Assembly (NCBI GenBank): GCA_902618855.1
Contig: CACNCD010000003.1
Coordinates: 1-64,000 of the forward strand
Source of the DNA: an uncultured Pelagibacteraceae bacterium
GTDB taxonomy: Bacteria; Pseudomonadota; Alphaproteobacteria; Pelagibacterales; Pelagibacteraceae
Direction: 5' to 3'
Length of the DNA stretch: 64,000 nt
This document shows, piece by piece, positions 1-8,093 of this stretch (position 1 is its first letter; each line of letters begins with the position of its first letter). Under the pieces are notes generated by a model. That model searched no databases and was not told where the DNA came from. It was given only the letters and a program-made list of their open reading frames with translations. A program made the translations under genes and the position numbers.

Positions 1-243
1 AGGCATTCATTATCTTTAATTTTCGAATTAGATAATAATTTCAATAAAGGTTTAAATAAATTTGTTAAAAAAGCCATCCCTTTAACAGTTTTGACAGCAA
101 TAATATATTTGCTTTCACTGTTCTATTTAAACAAATATTACCCAGCGGATCAGGCGATTTATAAAGTAATTTTTATTGGTTTGGCGTCTTTGACATTTCC
201 ACATATATTGCTCGAATATTTAATTGAAAAAAATGAAAAATAA
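1..243 (+). CDS. Probable C-terminal end of MurJ/MviN lipid II flippase (partial)
   Basis: An open frame runs from the first base of the window to the TAA at 241-243, giving an 80-residue C-terminus. It has two hydrophobic stretches (around AIPLTVLTAIIYLLSLFYL and VIFIGLASLTFPHILLEYL) separated by a short polar loop, and ends in a lysine/glutamate tail. This fits the last two helices of a polytopic membrane protein such as the MurJ flippase, but there is too little sequence to prove the family. The following ispH start lies inside its last codons (11 bp overlap), so the two are probably cotranscribed. The membrane-protein call is firm; the MurJ name is an inference. Confidence 0.4.
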   Translation, partial: RHSLSLIFELDNNFNKGLNKFVKKAIPLTVLTAIIYLLSLFYLNKYYPADQAIYKVIFIGLASLTFPHILLEYLIEKNEK

Positions 244-1177
244 AGAACTTAAAGTTTTACTAGCTTCACCAAGAGGTTTTTGTGCTGGTGTCGACAGAGC
301 TATAGAGATAGTTAAAAAAAGTATTGAAAAGTATGGCAGCCCAGTCTATGTGAGACACGAAATAGTTCATAATAAGCATGTTGTTGAAAGTTTAAAAAAA
401 ATTGGCGCAATCTTTGTTGAAGAATTAAATGAAATTGATGATAAAAGCAGACCAGTTATTTTTTCAGCACATGGTGTTCCAAAATCTGTTCCGGAAGAGG
501 CTGCAAATTTAAATATGGAATATGTAGATGCTACTTGCCCGTTGGTATCCAAAGTACACCGTGAAGCTGAAAATTTATATAAGACTGGTGCGCATATAAT
601 ATTGATTGGCCATAAAAATCATCCTGAAGTAATTGGAACAATGGGACAAATTCCAAAAGAAAGTATCGATTTAATAGAAAATATAAAAGATGTGGAAAAA
701 TTCGAAAATAAAGAAAATAAAGACCTTGCGTTTATCACGCAAACAACGCTCTCAGTTGATGATACAAAAGAAATAATAAATGAATTAAAAAATAAATTTC
801 CAAAAATAAAAGAGCCAAAAAAAGAGGATATTTGTTATGCTACAACCAATAGACAGGCGGCAGTAAAAAAAATTTCTAATCAGTGTGAAATGTTTTTTGT
901 GATTGGAAGTAGAAATTCCTCAAATTCAGTTAGATTGGTTGAAGTAGCCAAAAATTCTGGGTGTTTAAATGCTGTATTAATCCATTCTGAAAGTGAAATT
1001 CCTTACGAAAAAATATCAAAATGTTCTACAATAGGCATATCTTCAGGTGCATCCGCTCCTGAAATTTTAGTTAAAAATTTTTTAAACAGTCTAAAGGAAA
1101 AATTTGAGCTTAATATAGAAGAGGTTGAAATTATAAAAGAAGACGTAACTTTTAAAATTCCAGGAAAACTAAACTAA
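233..1177 (+). CDS. ispH: 4-hydroxy-3-methylbut-2-enyl diphosphate reductase IspH
   Basis: IspH makes the last step of the non-mevalonate isoprenoid pathway, reducing HMBPP to IPP and DMAPP with a [4Fe-4S] cluster. The three cluster cysteines are visible: SPRGFCAGVDRA (Cys17), VDATCPLV near residue 100 and DICYATTNRQ near residue 200. The substrate-binding HEIVHN and SAHGVP motifs are also present. Length (314 aa) is normal. The ATG at 233 is preferred to an in-frame TTG at 224 because it leaves the usual short leader before the first cysteine motif. The stop and the thrB start share a base (TAATG). Confidence 0.97.
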   Translation: MKNKELKVLLASPRGFCAGVDRAIEIVKKSIEKYGSPVYVRHEIVHNKHVVESLKKIGAIFVEELNEIDDKSRPVIFSAHGVPKSVPEEAANLNMEYVDATCPLVSKVHREAENLYKTGAHIILIGHKNHPEVIGTMGQIPKESIDLIENIKDVEKFENKENKDLAFITQTTLSVDDTKEIINELKNKFPKIKEPKKEDICYATTNRQAAVKKISNQCEMFFVIGSRNSSNSVRLVEVAKNSGCLNAVLIHSESEIPYEKISKCSTIGISSGASAPEILVKNFLNSLKEKFELNIEEVEIIKEDVTFKIPGKLN

Positions 1178-2157
1178 TGGCTGTTTTCACTAAAATAAAT
1201 AAAAGAGAAATAACTTATATTGAAAACCAGTTTAATTTAGGAAAAATTAAAGATTTTCAAGGTATTAAAAAAGGTATTGAAAATACTAATTATCTGATCC
1301 TGACACAAAATAAAAAATATATTTTAACTATTTTTGAAAAAAGAGTTCACGGTGGTTGCAAATATAATGACCTAATTTTTTTTACAAAATTAATGGCCAA
1401 ACTTTCTAAATCAAAAATAAAATGCCCTTGTCCAGTAAAAAATAAAAAAGGAAATTATATTTTTAAGTTGAAAAATAAAAATGCATGCATTGTTTCATTT
1501 CTTAAAGGAAAAGATAAAAAACAATTAAACGCAAAAGACTGCTTTACTGTAGGCAAAAATATAGCAAAACTTCATAAAGTCTCAACAAAGTTAAAATTAT
1601 ATAGAAAGAACACATTATCAGTAAATTCGTGGGCTAAATTATTGTCTAAAGTAGATAACAGAATTAATAAAGTTTCTAAAAATTTTAAACGGATAATGTT
1701 TGACGATTTAAAGTATATTAAAAAAAATTGGCCAAAAAATCTTCCTAATGGGATTATCCATTGTGATTTATTTGTTGATAATATTTTTTTCAATAAAAAT
1801 CAGTTTTATGGTTTTATTGATTTTTATTTTTCCTCAAATGACTTTTTATCATATGAGATAGCAACTTGTGTTAATGCGTTATGTTTTACAAAAAGAAAAA
1901 GCCAATTTGTATTAGATAAAAAAAAGTCTAAAAAGCTAATCAAAGGTTATGAAACAATCAGAAAATTAACAAATAAAGAAAAGTTATCTTTTAGCGTATT
2001 ATGTAGAGGATCTGCTTTAAGATATCTTTTGACAAGATCATATGATTATTTAAATACCCCAAAAAATGCTGTGATTAAAATCAAAGATCCAAAAGAATAT
2101 TTACAAAAACTCAACTTTCATAGAAATATTAAAAGTTTTAACCAATATCTAAATTAA
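1177..2157 (+). CDS. thrB: Homoserine kinase, APH/ThrB2 type
   Basis: This protein has the aminoglycoside-phosphotransferase fold used by alphaproteobacterial homoserine kinases, which phosphorylate homoserine for threonine synthesis. Visible signatures are the nucleotide-binding start (GIENTNYLILTQNKKYILTIFEKR), LHKVS, the catalytic loop IIHCDLFVDNIFF with its Asp and Asn, and the metal-binding GFIDFYFSS. Length is 326 aa. It is translationally coupled to both neighbours by TAATG junctions. The ispH-thrB-rnhA order recurs in alphaproteobacteria, and threonine synthase (thrC) lies 3 kb away on the other strand, which supports the assignment over another APH-family kinase. Confidence 0.9.
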   Translation: MAVFTKINKREITYIENQFNLGKIKDFQGIKKGIENTNYLILTQNKKYILTIFEKRVHGGCKYNDLIFFTKLMAKLSKSKIKCPCPVKNKKGNYIFKLKNKNACIVSFLKGKDKKQLNAKDCFTVGKNIAKLHKVSTKLKLYRKNTLSVNSWAKLLSKVDNRINKVSKNFKRIMFDDLKYIKKNWPKNLPNGIIHCDLFVDNIFFNKNQFYGFIDFYFSSNDFLSYEIATCVNALCFTKRKSQFVLDKKKSKKLIKGYETIRKLTNKEKLSFSVLCRGSALRYLLTRSYDYLNTPKNAVIKIKDPKEYLQKLNFHRNIKSFNQYLN

Positions 2158-2579
2158 TGATTAAAATTTATACCGATGGTTCTTGTTTAGAAAATCCAGG
2201 AAATGGTGGATGGGCAGCAATAATTATTGATGATGGAAAAAAAACGCAGATTAAAGGAAGTAAAAAAAATACTACAAACAATCAAATGGAATTACTTGCT
2301 CCCATTGAGGCATTAAAAAAAATTCCCAAAGGTAGCAAGGTTCAAATTTTCACAGACTCTAAATATGTAAAATCAGGAATAACAGAGTGGATACATAATT
2401 GGAAAAAAAATGGATGGAAAACTGCTGACAAACAACCAGTTAAAAATAAAGAACTTTGGGAAGAGTTAGATCTTTTAGCTAATCAATTTGAAATAGTTTG
2501 GAATTGGGTAAAAGCACATTCAACAGATGAATTAAATAATGAAGTTGATTTAATTGCTAGAGAAGCTGCAAATTTATAA
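2157..2579 (+). CDS. rnhA: Ribonuclease HI
   Basis: RNase HI cuts the RNA strand of RNA-DNA hybrids such as primers and R-loops. The catalytic carboxylates are in order: IYTDGSC (Asp7), NNQMELLA (Glu near 46), FTDSKYV (Asp near 67) and a C-terminal NNEVDLIAREAA Asp. The flexible-loop histidine is in KAHSTDE. The 140-residue length matches the bacterial single-domain enzyme. The ATG overlaps the thrB stop (TAATG). It ends the left-hand plus-strand operon and converges with the M48 protease gene across 23 bp. Confidence 0.97.
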   Translation: MIKIYTDGSCLENPGNGGWAAIIIDDGKKTQIKGSKKNTTNNQMELLAPIEALKKIPKGSKVQIFTDSKYVKSGITEWIHNWKKNGWKTADKQPVKNKELWEELDLLANQFEIVWNWVKAHSTDELNNEVDLIAREAANL

Positions 2580-2602
2580 TCAATAATAAATATTTTTAAA
2601 TA

Positions 2603-3751
2603 TTATTCTTTCTTTTTAATTAATTTTTTAAGGTCAAACTTTTTCTTTTTTTTTGTTTTCTCCTGCTTAGTTTTTATTTCTTTTTCATTTGGGATCAAAG
2701 CAAGTCCATCCGATTTTTTCTTATTAATTTCCTCTACAGTTTTTTCAATTTGCAAATATCTTTCTGCAGTTGCAGGGTGTGTACTACTTATAGCAATTTG
2801 TTTTGGGTTTTCGGAACCAATTCGCTCCCAGAAGTTTTTCACATTAGAAATATCATATCCCGCACGATAAGCATAATAGACACCACCGTAATCTGCATCT
2901 TTTTCAAACTCAACCGAATATGCTTCCGAACCGATTTTTGACCACATCTCTGTATTTTGAGCATCTCCACCTGCTGTACCACCGCTATAATAAATTGTCA
3001 TAAGATCCAAAATAAATCCTATCGATCCCATAATTAAAGTATTTTTTTTCTTGGCATCTAAATGTCCTCTATCATTATGAGCTAATTCATGAGCTATTAC
3101 TAATGCAATTTCATTGTCATCTTTGGCATAGTCGACCATGCCTTGAGTCATTATTATTGATTTACCGTCTGCATAAGCATTTACAATTTTATCTTGGGTA
3201 AATATTATTGGATAGTTACAGATTTTAATTTGATTGATATCAAATTTTAAGATTTGACCGTTTCTATCAATTTTAATTTTTTTTATTTCTTTTTCTTCAA
3301 AATCTTTAAAGTGCTTTGAAATTTTTTTTAAAGCATTTTTCCCTTCTGGAAAAGTAAAACCTTCTAATTCTAAAATTATATCACCTACAGTAAGTCCTGC
3401 TTTGTCAGCTGGAGAATTTTTAACAATATTGATTATTGATACTTTTGGACCCAAATTTAGGTTTGAAGGAAAAAATTTTGCAATTTTTAATCCAATTACA
3501 TTTTCATTTGCATAAGTTATTCCTGAGTTAAAATCAGTTTTATTACATATATCAGCATTTAGACTATTTATTCTATACCCTATGCTTTTTACCAATGACA
3601 TCTGGTCAATATATTTTGCATAGGAAATTCTTTTCTGTCTTTCTGCCTCTTTATCAATTTCATCCTTACTTATAGAAGGTAAATTCCCAGTTGGAGTTTC
3701 TAAGCATCCAGATAATGAAAATAACAAAATTAGCCAAAGAAATTTTTTCAT
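2603..3751 (-). CDS. Lipoprotein M48 metalloprotease with PDZ domain
   Basis: This is a 382-residue exported protease. The N-terminus is a lipoprotein signal peptide with lipobox LSGC (Cys16), so it should be membrane anchored. A PDZ-like segment follows (SPADKAGLTVGDIILELEGF, about residues 110-135). Then comes the M48 zinc site HELAHNDRGH near residue 220, with the third ligand in VEFEKDADYGG near 285. The C-terminus is a lysine-rich charged tail. By family it is probably an envelope quality-control protease similar to BepA/LoiP; the specific substrate is unknown. A PDZ domain ahead of an M48 domain is less usual than a TPR domain behind it. Confidence 0.88.
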   Translation of the reverse strand: MKKFLWLILLFSLSGCLETPTGNLPSISKDEIDKEAERQKRISYAKYIDQMSLVKSIGYRINSLNADICNKTDFNSGITYANENVIGLKIAKFFPSNLNLGPKVSIINIVKNSPADKAGLTVGDIILELEGFTFPEGKNALKKISKHFKDFEEKEIKKIKIDRNGQILKFDINQIKICNYPIIFTQDKIVNAYADGKSIIMTQGMVDYAKDDNEIALVIAHELAHNDRGHLDAKKKNTLIMGSIGFILDLMTIYYSGGTAGGDAQNTEMWSKIGSEAYSVEFEKDADYGGVYYAYRAGYDISNVKNFWERIGSENPKQIAISSTHPATAERYLQIEKTVEEINKKKSDGLALIPNEKEIKTKQEKTKKKKKFDLKKLIKKKE

Positions 3752-3868
3752 AAAACGTTAAACTTGGTACAATATTGGCACATTTTTTTAGAAAATTCAG
3801 CTTTTTAAAACTCAAATTATTCGCGGATAACGATACAAAGTTCGAGGCACCTGGCAACAGAGAGCCCA
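3752..3868 (-). other. Intergenic spacer with a GC-rich island
   Basis: This 117 bp gap separates the phosphatase and protease genes, both on the minus strand. Most of it is AT-rich, but 3821-3868 is clearly richer in G and C than its surroundings (for example ttcgaggcacctggcaacag at 3841-3860). No tRNA, 6S-like closing stem or strong terminator could be drawn. An overlapping 67-codon frame on the minus strand uses GGC, GCC and CTG codons unlike the real genes here, so I do not call it coding. A small structured RNA or leader element is possible but unproven. Confidence 0.3.
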
Positions 3869-4423
3869 TTACATCATATCAATACTTCCAATAATATTAA
3901 AATTTTTATCAGAAATTATAATTTCACCAGAGGATGAACCTGTATTTAAAATTGATGAAATAACCACAAAGTGAGTTATTAAAACTAAATTTTTATCACT
4001 ATTCCAGTTTTTAATATAATTTTTTAAATCTTTAATTTGCTTTGTTTCATTTTCAGCAAATTTCTCATCATAAAAAGAGTTTAAAGCATCAAAAGTTTCA
4101 AAATTTTTAAATGCGTATTTTGCTGTATCTTTACATCTACACCATTGACTTGAAAGCACTTTATCAATTTTTATTTTATTATTTTTAAAAAAAAGACCAA
4201 TTTTTTTAGACTCCTCGATGCCATTTTCATCTAAATTTCTTTGGGTAGAGCAGTCATTTATATCGAAATTATTTGGATCACCGTTTCCAGGTGCGATAGC
4301 ATGTCTTATAAAAACTAATTTTTTTCCCTCTTTAAGAGACTTTAGAATTTTATCATCAGAAAAGGCGCTGTTGTTGATGTTTAAAATTCCAATAAAAAAG
4401 ATGATTATAATTCTTTTAAACAC
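3869..4423 (-). CDS. Exported histidine phosphatase (phosphoglycerate-mutase-like)
   Basis: This 184-residue protein belongs to the histidine phosphatase superfamily. After a signal peptide (hydrophobic IIIIFFIGILNIN, likely cleavage near AFS-DD) comes the phospho-histidine motif LVFIRHAIAPG (His41). The second catalytic histidine is in VLITHFVV. An export signal excludes a glycolytic mutase and suggests a periplasmic phosphatase of the SixA/AIS-like kind; the substrate cannot be read from sequence. The start is GTG at 4423, chosen because it gives a complete signal peptide and no ATG is available. It lies 6 bp downstream of thrC, so it is probably in the same transcript. Confidence 0.8.
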   Translation of the reverse strand: MFKRIIIIFFIGILNINNSAFSDDKILKSLKEGKKLVFIRHAIAPGNGDPNNFDINDCSTQRNLDENGIEESKKIGLFFKNNKIKIDKVLSSQWCRCKDTAKYAFKNFETFDALNSFYDEKFAENETKQIKDLKNYIKNWNSDKNLVLITHFVVISSILNTGSSSGEIIISDKNFNIIGSIDMM

Positions 4424-4429
4424 AAGCTT

Positions 4430-5797
4430 CTAAATTTTGCTTTTAATAAATTTTTTTACATCTTCTGTATTATTTTTTAATACTTGAAAATTCTCATCTT
4501 TATCTAGTACGTGCTGAAGTTCTTTTGGTAATTTTTCATGCTTATTTATGGCATTGCTTATAGCATCTGGGAATTTACAAGGATGTGCAGTTGATAAAAC
4601 TAAACAATCATTAAAAGATAGTTTTTTTACAGCCCCTACTCCTACAGCTGTATGAGGATCCAATATGATATTATTTTCTTCATAATTTTTTTTTATAATA
4701 TCTAAAGTTTCTTGTTCATTACAACTTTCAGATAAAAAATCCTTTTGAATTATATTTAAATTGTTCTTTTCAATTTGATAAGAATTTTGCTTAATTTGTT
4801 TCATAATTTCTGCTGTTTTTTCAGAATCGGAATTATTTACATAATAAATTAATCTTTCAAAGTTACTTGCCAATTGAATATCCATACTTGGTGAGAATGT
4901 TTCTTTAACTTCTTTTGAAATATAATCTCCTTTTGAAATCGCTCTATGCAAAATATCATTTTCATTAGTTGCAACAATTAATTTATCAATTGGCAACCCC
5001 ATCCTCTTTGCAATATAACCTGCAAAAACATCACCAAAGTTTCCTGTTGGAACAGAAAATGAAATTATTTCTTTGCCCAATTTAAAATACGAGTAAAAAT
5101 AGTATACCGCTTGAGCAATTATTCTTGCCCAATTTATTGAGTTTACTCCAGACATATTTATAGATTTTGAAAATTCCAAGTCAGAAAACATACTTTTAAC
5201 TATGTTCTGGCAGTCATCAAAGTTCCCATCAATTGCGATATTGAAAACATTGTTGTCTTGAACAGTAGTCATTATTTTTCTTTGAACAGATGAAATCCTA
5301 TTATTTGGATGCAAGACAAAGATATTTAAATTTGATTTACCTTTAATTGCATCTATAGCTGCCGCACCAGTGTCTCCAGATGTTGCAACCACTATGTTTA
5401 TTTTTCTGTCATTTTTTTTTAGATAATATTCATACAAATTCCCAATGAACTGCATTGCCACATCTTTAAAAGCTAATGTTGGTCCGTGAAATAATTCTAA
5501 TAATTTAGTCTCTCCAACATTTGAAATTTTAACCACTTCTTTTTCTCTAAATTTTGAATATGATTTTTTGATTAAAAGTGAAAGTTCTTCTCTTGATATG
5601 AAATCTCCTGAAAATTGGCTTATAATTTCAGTAGAGAGCTCATTATAATTTAAGTTTTTGAGCTTTAATAATTCTGCTGAACTATATTTTTTTAATGATT
5701 TTGGAACATAAAGACCTCCATCATCTGCTAGACCTTTAAGGAAAACTTCTCCAAAACTGTATTCTTTTTCATTGTTTCTTGTGCTTATATATTTCAT
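4430..5797 (-). CDS. thrC: Threonine synthase
   Basis: ThrC converts O-phosphohomoserine to threonine with PLP. The Schiff-base lysine sits in GPTLAFKDVAMQF, and the phosphate-binding glycine loop is ATSGDTGAAAI. The N-terminus (MKYISTRNNEKEYSFGEVFLKGLADDGGLYVP) is the typical threonine-synthase domain. Length (455 aa) is normal. The ATG at 5797 follows a 48 bp spacer after ctaB that contains an imperfect inverted repeat. With thrB at 1177-2157 this completes the last two steps of threonine synthesis in the window. Confidence 0.97.
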   Translation of the reverse strand: MKYISTRNNEKEYSFGEVFLKGLADDGGLYVPKSLKKYSSAELLKLKNLNYNELSTEIISQFSGDFISREELSLLIKKSYSKFREKEVVKISNVGETKLLELFHGPTLAFKDVAMQFIGNLYEYYLKKNDRKINIVVATSGDTGAAAIDAIKGKSNLNIFVLHPNNRISSVQRKIMTTVQDNNVFNIAIDGNFDDCQNIVKSMFSDLEFSKSINMSGVNSINWARIIAQAVYYFYSYFKLGKEIISFSVPTGNFGDVFAGYIAKRMGLPIDKLIVATNENDILHRAISKGDYISKEVKETFSPSMDIQLASNFERLIYYVNNSDSEKTAEIMKQIKQNSYQIEKNNLNIIQKDFLSESCNEQETLDIIKKNYEENNIILDPHTAVGVGAVKKLSFNDCLVLSTAHPCKFPDAISNAINKHEKLPKELQHVLDKDENFQVLKNNTEDVKKFIKSKI

Positions 5798-5799
5798 CT

Positions 5800-5847
5800 A
5801 AGGTGCTCAAAAACACTGTAACGGAAATTTTTTGAGGTGCAATCCTT
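5800..5847 (-). promoter_or_regulatory. Imperfect hairpin in the ctaB-thrC spacer
   Basis: Nearly the whole spacer forms an inverted repeat. The left arm AAGGTGCTCAAAAA (5800-5813) can pair with the right arm TTTTTTGAGGTGCAATCCTT (5828-5847) through TCAAAAA/TTTTTGA and AAGG/CCTT, with an internal loop between the two helices. It overlaps the ctaB stop and ends just before the thrC ATG. It could be a processing site, an attenuator or a leader element. No known riboswitch pattern was recognised. Confidence 0.4.
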
Positions 5848-6757
5848 AAATTAAACTGTCAACTAAGAATAATACAAAAATTAAAAATAAATATAAAATT
5901 GAATATCCAAAGACTTTTTTAGCTTTGCTTAAATCGAATTCATTTGTCTTATATTTAAATAAATCATAGCAAATATAATTATAATAAAATGTTAGCAACA
6001 ACGAGACAATTAAAAACACTTCTCCAGTAAAACCTATAACATAAGGAAGTATAATAATTGGAAGCATGAATAATGAGTAAACAAATATTTTTTTCTTTGT
6101 TTCCTCTATACCATTTGTAATTGGAAGCATTGGAATTTTCGCTTTTGCATAGTCCTCTGCTTTATAAAGACTCAGAGCCCAAAAATGAGATGGAGTCCAA
6201 TAAAAAATAATTAAAAAAAATGTAATAGGTTCAAATGTTAATGAGTTTGTTGCAATAGTCCATCCTATAACTGGAGGTAATGCACCAGATGCTCCTCCAA
6301 TTACTATGTTTTGCGGAGTTTTTTTCTTTAACCAAATTGTGTAAACAAAAAGATAAAATGCAATTGTTATAAATAATAAAAGTGCCGACAAAAAATTAGA
6401 AAAATAATAAAGGCCCCCAATAGAAACAATTGATAAAAAAATACCAAATATTAATGCGTGATCCCTATTGATTTTTCCGGTTGGTATAGGTCTCAAACAT
6501 GTTCTTGTCATTAACTTATCAAGGTCTGCCTCATACCACATATTTAATGCACCTGCTGCACCTGCTCCTATAGTTACGAAAAAAATACTAATTAAAGCAT
6601 TTGATATTGGAACAGAACTAGGTGATGTTAATAAACCAACTGCACATGTAAATATTACAAGAGACATAACTCTTGGTTTCATCAGCATGACTAATGATTT
6701 GAAATAACTTATTAAGTTAAAAGAAGAAGCTTGATTTTTTAGGGTGTTAATAGACAA
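5846..6757 (-). CDS. ctaB: Protoheme IX farnesyltransferase (heme O synthase)
   Basis: CtaB/CyoE attaches a farnesyl group to heme B to make heme O, the precursor of heme A for the oxidase encoded next door. The UbiA-family prenyl-diphosphate motif is visible as NMWYEADLDKLMTRTCLRPIPTG, and the N-terminal LMKPRVMSLV motif is typical. There are about nine hydrophobic segments in 303 residues. The start is TTG at 6757; no ATG exists between the upstream stop and the conserved LMKPRVM segment. It follows the small membrane-protein gene by 5 bp and belongs to the cta operon. Confidence 0.96.
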   Translation of the reverse strand: MSINTLKNQASSFNLISYFKSLVMLMKPRVMSLVIFTCAVGLLTSPSSVPISNALISIFFVTIGAGAAGALNMWYEADLDKLMTRTCLRPIPTGKINRDHALIFGIFLSIVSIGGLYYFSNFLSALLLFITIAFYLFVYTIWLKKKTPQNIVIGGASGALPPVIGWTIATNSLTFEPITFFLIIFYWTPSHFWALSLYKAEDYAKAKIPMLPITNGIEETKKKIFVYSLFMLPIIILPYVIGFTGEVFLIVSLLLTFYYNYICYDLFKYKTNEFDLSKAKKVFGYSILYLFLIFVLFLVDSLI

Positions 6758-6762
6758 TTTAT

Positions 6763-7026
6763 TTAATCCACATTTATCGATACAAATATAACTAGTAAAA
6801 TCATACCAATTATAAGAATATGATTTCCCAAATCAAATATTTCAACTTTGTTATTTTTTTTGTCTATAAGTTTTCTATGGAATGGTAAATTATCGTAAGG
6901 ATTTATTTTTATGTCTTTGCCTTCATTTTTTTCATTTTCAACTTTAATAGAAAAACCAAACCAAGTTATATAAATGAAAAAAAGAAAGAAAATTAATAAA
7001 CCAGCTAGTATAGAGTATCCATCCAT
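6763..7026 (-). CDS. Small membrane protein of the oxidase operon, unknown function
   Basis: This 87-residue protein has a hydrophobic helix at each end (about residues 5-26, SILAGLLIFFLFFIYITWFGF, and 66-84, HILIIGMILLVIFVSI) around a charged middle containing DNLPFHRKLID. I do not recognise a family. Its place between subunit IV and ctaB, with gaps of 3 and 5 bp, implies a role in cytochrome oxidase assembly or as an accessory subunit, comparable to the short ORFs often found in alphaproteobacterial cta operons. That role is inferred from position only. Confidence 0.8.
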   Translation of the reverse strand: MDGYSILAGLLIFFLFFIYITWFGFSIKVENEKNEGKDIKINPYDNLPFHRKLIDKKNNKVEIFDLGNHILIIGMILLVIFVSINVD

Positions 7027-7029
7027 TTT

Positions 7030-7365
7030 TTATCCTCCAACAAAAAAATAAAATAATCTAGTGAACAAAGTATATTTGAATTCAGCAACCATTAAAAATA
7101 TAAAACATGCTATTGCAGTCATGGGCCATAAAAGGACATTCACTAATGCATATCTCTCCCAAAACAAATGCATAAAAAATGCCATTATTAATCCAGCTTT
7201 AAGAAACATAAAAAATAGTATTAAAGACCATCTAAGCATTCCTTGAAATTGATACCAGTCTACCATGTAAGAGAAAAAACTTAGTACAAACAGTAGGCCC
7301 CATATCCAGAGATATATGCCTATTTTATGTGTAGAGGTCTGTTCTTTTTTATCTGTATCGCTCAT
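7030..7365 (-). CDS. Cytochrome c oxidase subunit IV (prokaryotic COX4 type)
   Basis: This 111-residue protein has three hydrophobic helices and the pattern of the prokaryotic caa3/cyo subunit IV family. These are an N-terminal charged leader, a first helix IYLWIWGLLFVLSFFSYMV, a second helix with LKAGLIMAFFMHLFWE (the conserved lysine/phenylalanine/histidine stretch), then VLLWPMTAIACFIFLMVAEF. The family stabilises the core oxidase and is not catalytic. It lies 8 bp after ctaE in the operon and ends 3 bp before the next gene. Confidence 0.88.
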   Translation of the reverse strand: MSDTDKKEQTSTHKIGIYLWIWGLLFVLSFFSYMVDWYQFQGMLRWSLILFFMFLKAGLIMAFFMHLFWERYALVNVLLWPMTAIACFIFLMVAEFKYTLFTRLFYFFVGG

Positions 7366-7373
7366 AAATTATC

Positions 7374-8084
7374 TTACCATAAATAAAAAAATGCAAAAAT
7401 AAATACCCAAACTAGGTCAACAAAGTGCCAGTAAAGACCTAATATCTCTATCTCAACATAATCACCCTTCATCGATGTGAACCAGCCCCTTTTTTGTTGA
7501 TCATAATGTCCTGCAAAGACTTTGTATGCATAAATAAATAAAAAAATAACTCCTATAGAAACGTGCGTTCCATGAAATCCTGTTATCATAAAAAAGAATG
7601 ATCCAAATTGAGGAGCGCCGAATGGATTTTCCCAAGGCCTAACTCCTTCATGAATAAGTTTAGACCACTCAAAAGCTTGCATTCCCACAAATGTTAATCC
7701 ACCAATAGCTGTTGCCAAAACTAACCATCCGCACATTTTTCTATTTTTTTCATAACCATATTTGACTGCCAAAGCCATTGTTCCACTACTAGTGATTAAA
7801 ACGAATGTCATTATTGCAATTAATAATAAAGGAACTGGAACTCCAAATGCATCAAGGGCAAAGACTTCACTAGGATTTGGCCATTCTACTGGGGTAGATC
7901 CTCTACCCTTCATGTATGCAATTAGAAAACAACTAAAAATAAATGTGTCGCTTAATAAAAAGATCCACATCATTGCTTTTCCCCAATGAACACCTTTGAA
8001 CATTGTTTGATCAGAGCCCGTATCTTCAGCCATACCCTTAAAGCCGGGTTTTAATTCTATTCCTTCTATTTTTGGCTCTGACAT
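7374..8084 (-). CDS. ctaE: Cytochrome c oxidase subunit III
   Basis: CtaE is the third core subunit of the aa3 oxidase. Typical segments are WIFLLSDTFIFSCFLIAYM with its acidic residue, FEWSKLIHEG, the histidine motif FHGTHVSIGVIFL and the C-terminal GLYWHFVDLVWVFIFAFFYLW. It has 236 residues with about five to six membrane helices, shorter than the seven-helix mitochondrial form and closer to the quinol-oxidase-like subunit III. It sits 9 bp downstream of ctaD. A second, more divergent family member is encoded at 11089-11769. Confidence 0.95.
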   Translation of the reverse strand: MSEPKIEGIELKPGFKGMAEDTGSDQTMFKGVHWGKAMMWIFLLSDTFIFSCFLIAYMKGRGSTPVEWPNPSEVFALDAFGVPVPLLLIAIMTFVLITSSGTMALAVKYGYEKNRKMCGWLVLATAIGGLTFVGMQAFEWSKLIHEGVRPWENPFGAPQFGSFFFMITGFHGTHVSIGVIFLFIYAYKVFAGHYDQQKRGWFTSMKGDYVEIEILGLYWHFVDLVWVFIFAFFYLW

Positions 8085-8093
8085 TTAATGCCT

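Noticed and set aside
2582..2607. Hairpin AATAATA/TATTATT between rnhA and the M48 gene as a terminator
   Set aside because: The stem is purely A/T with a 12-base loop and is expected by chance in such DNA. It was too weak to list as a terminator.
3752..3868. Possible 6S RNA
   Set aside because: The GC-rich start GGGCTCTCTG on the minus strand has no complementary 3' end within 100-200 nt, so the closing stem of 6S RNA cannot form.
3666..3869. 67-codon minus-strand frame starting in a TAATG overlap with the phosphatase gene
   Set aside because: It runs into the M48 gene's signal-peptide region in another frame and uses GC-rich codons unlike local genes. The M48 ATG with a clean lipoprotein signal explains the region better.
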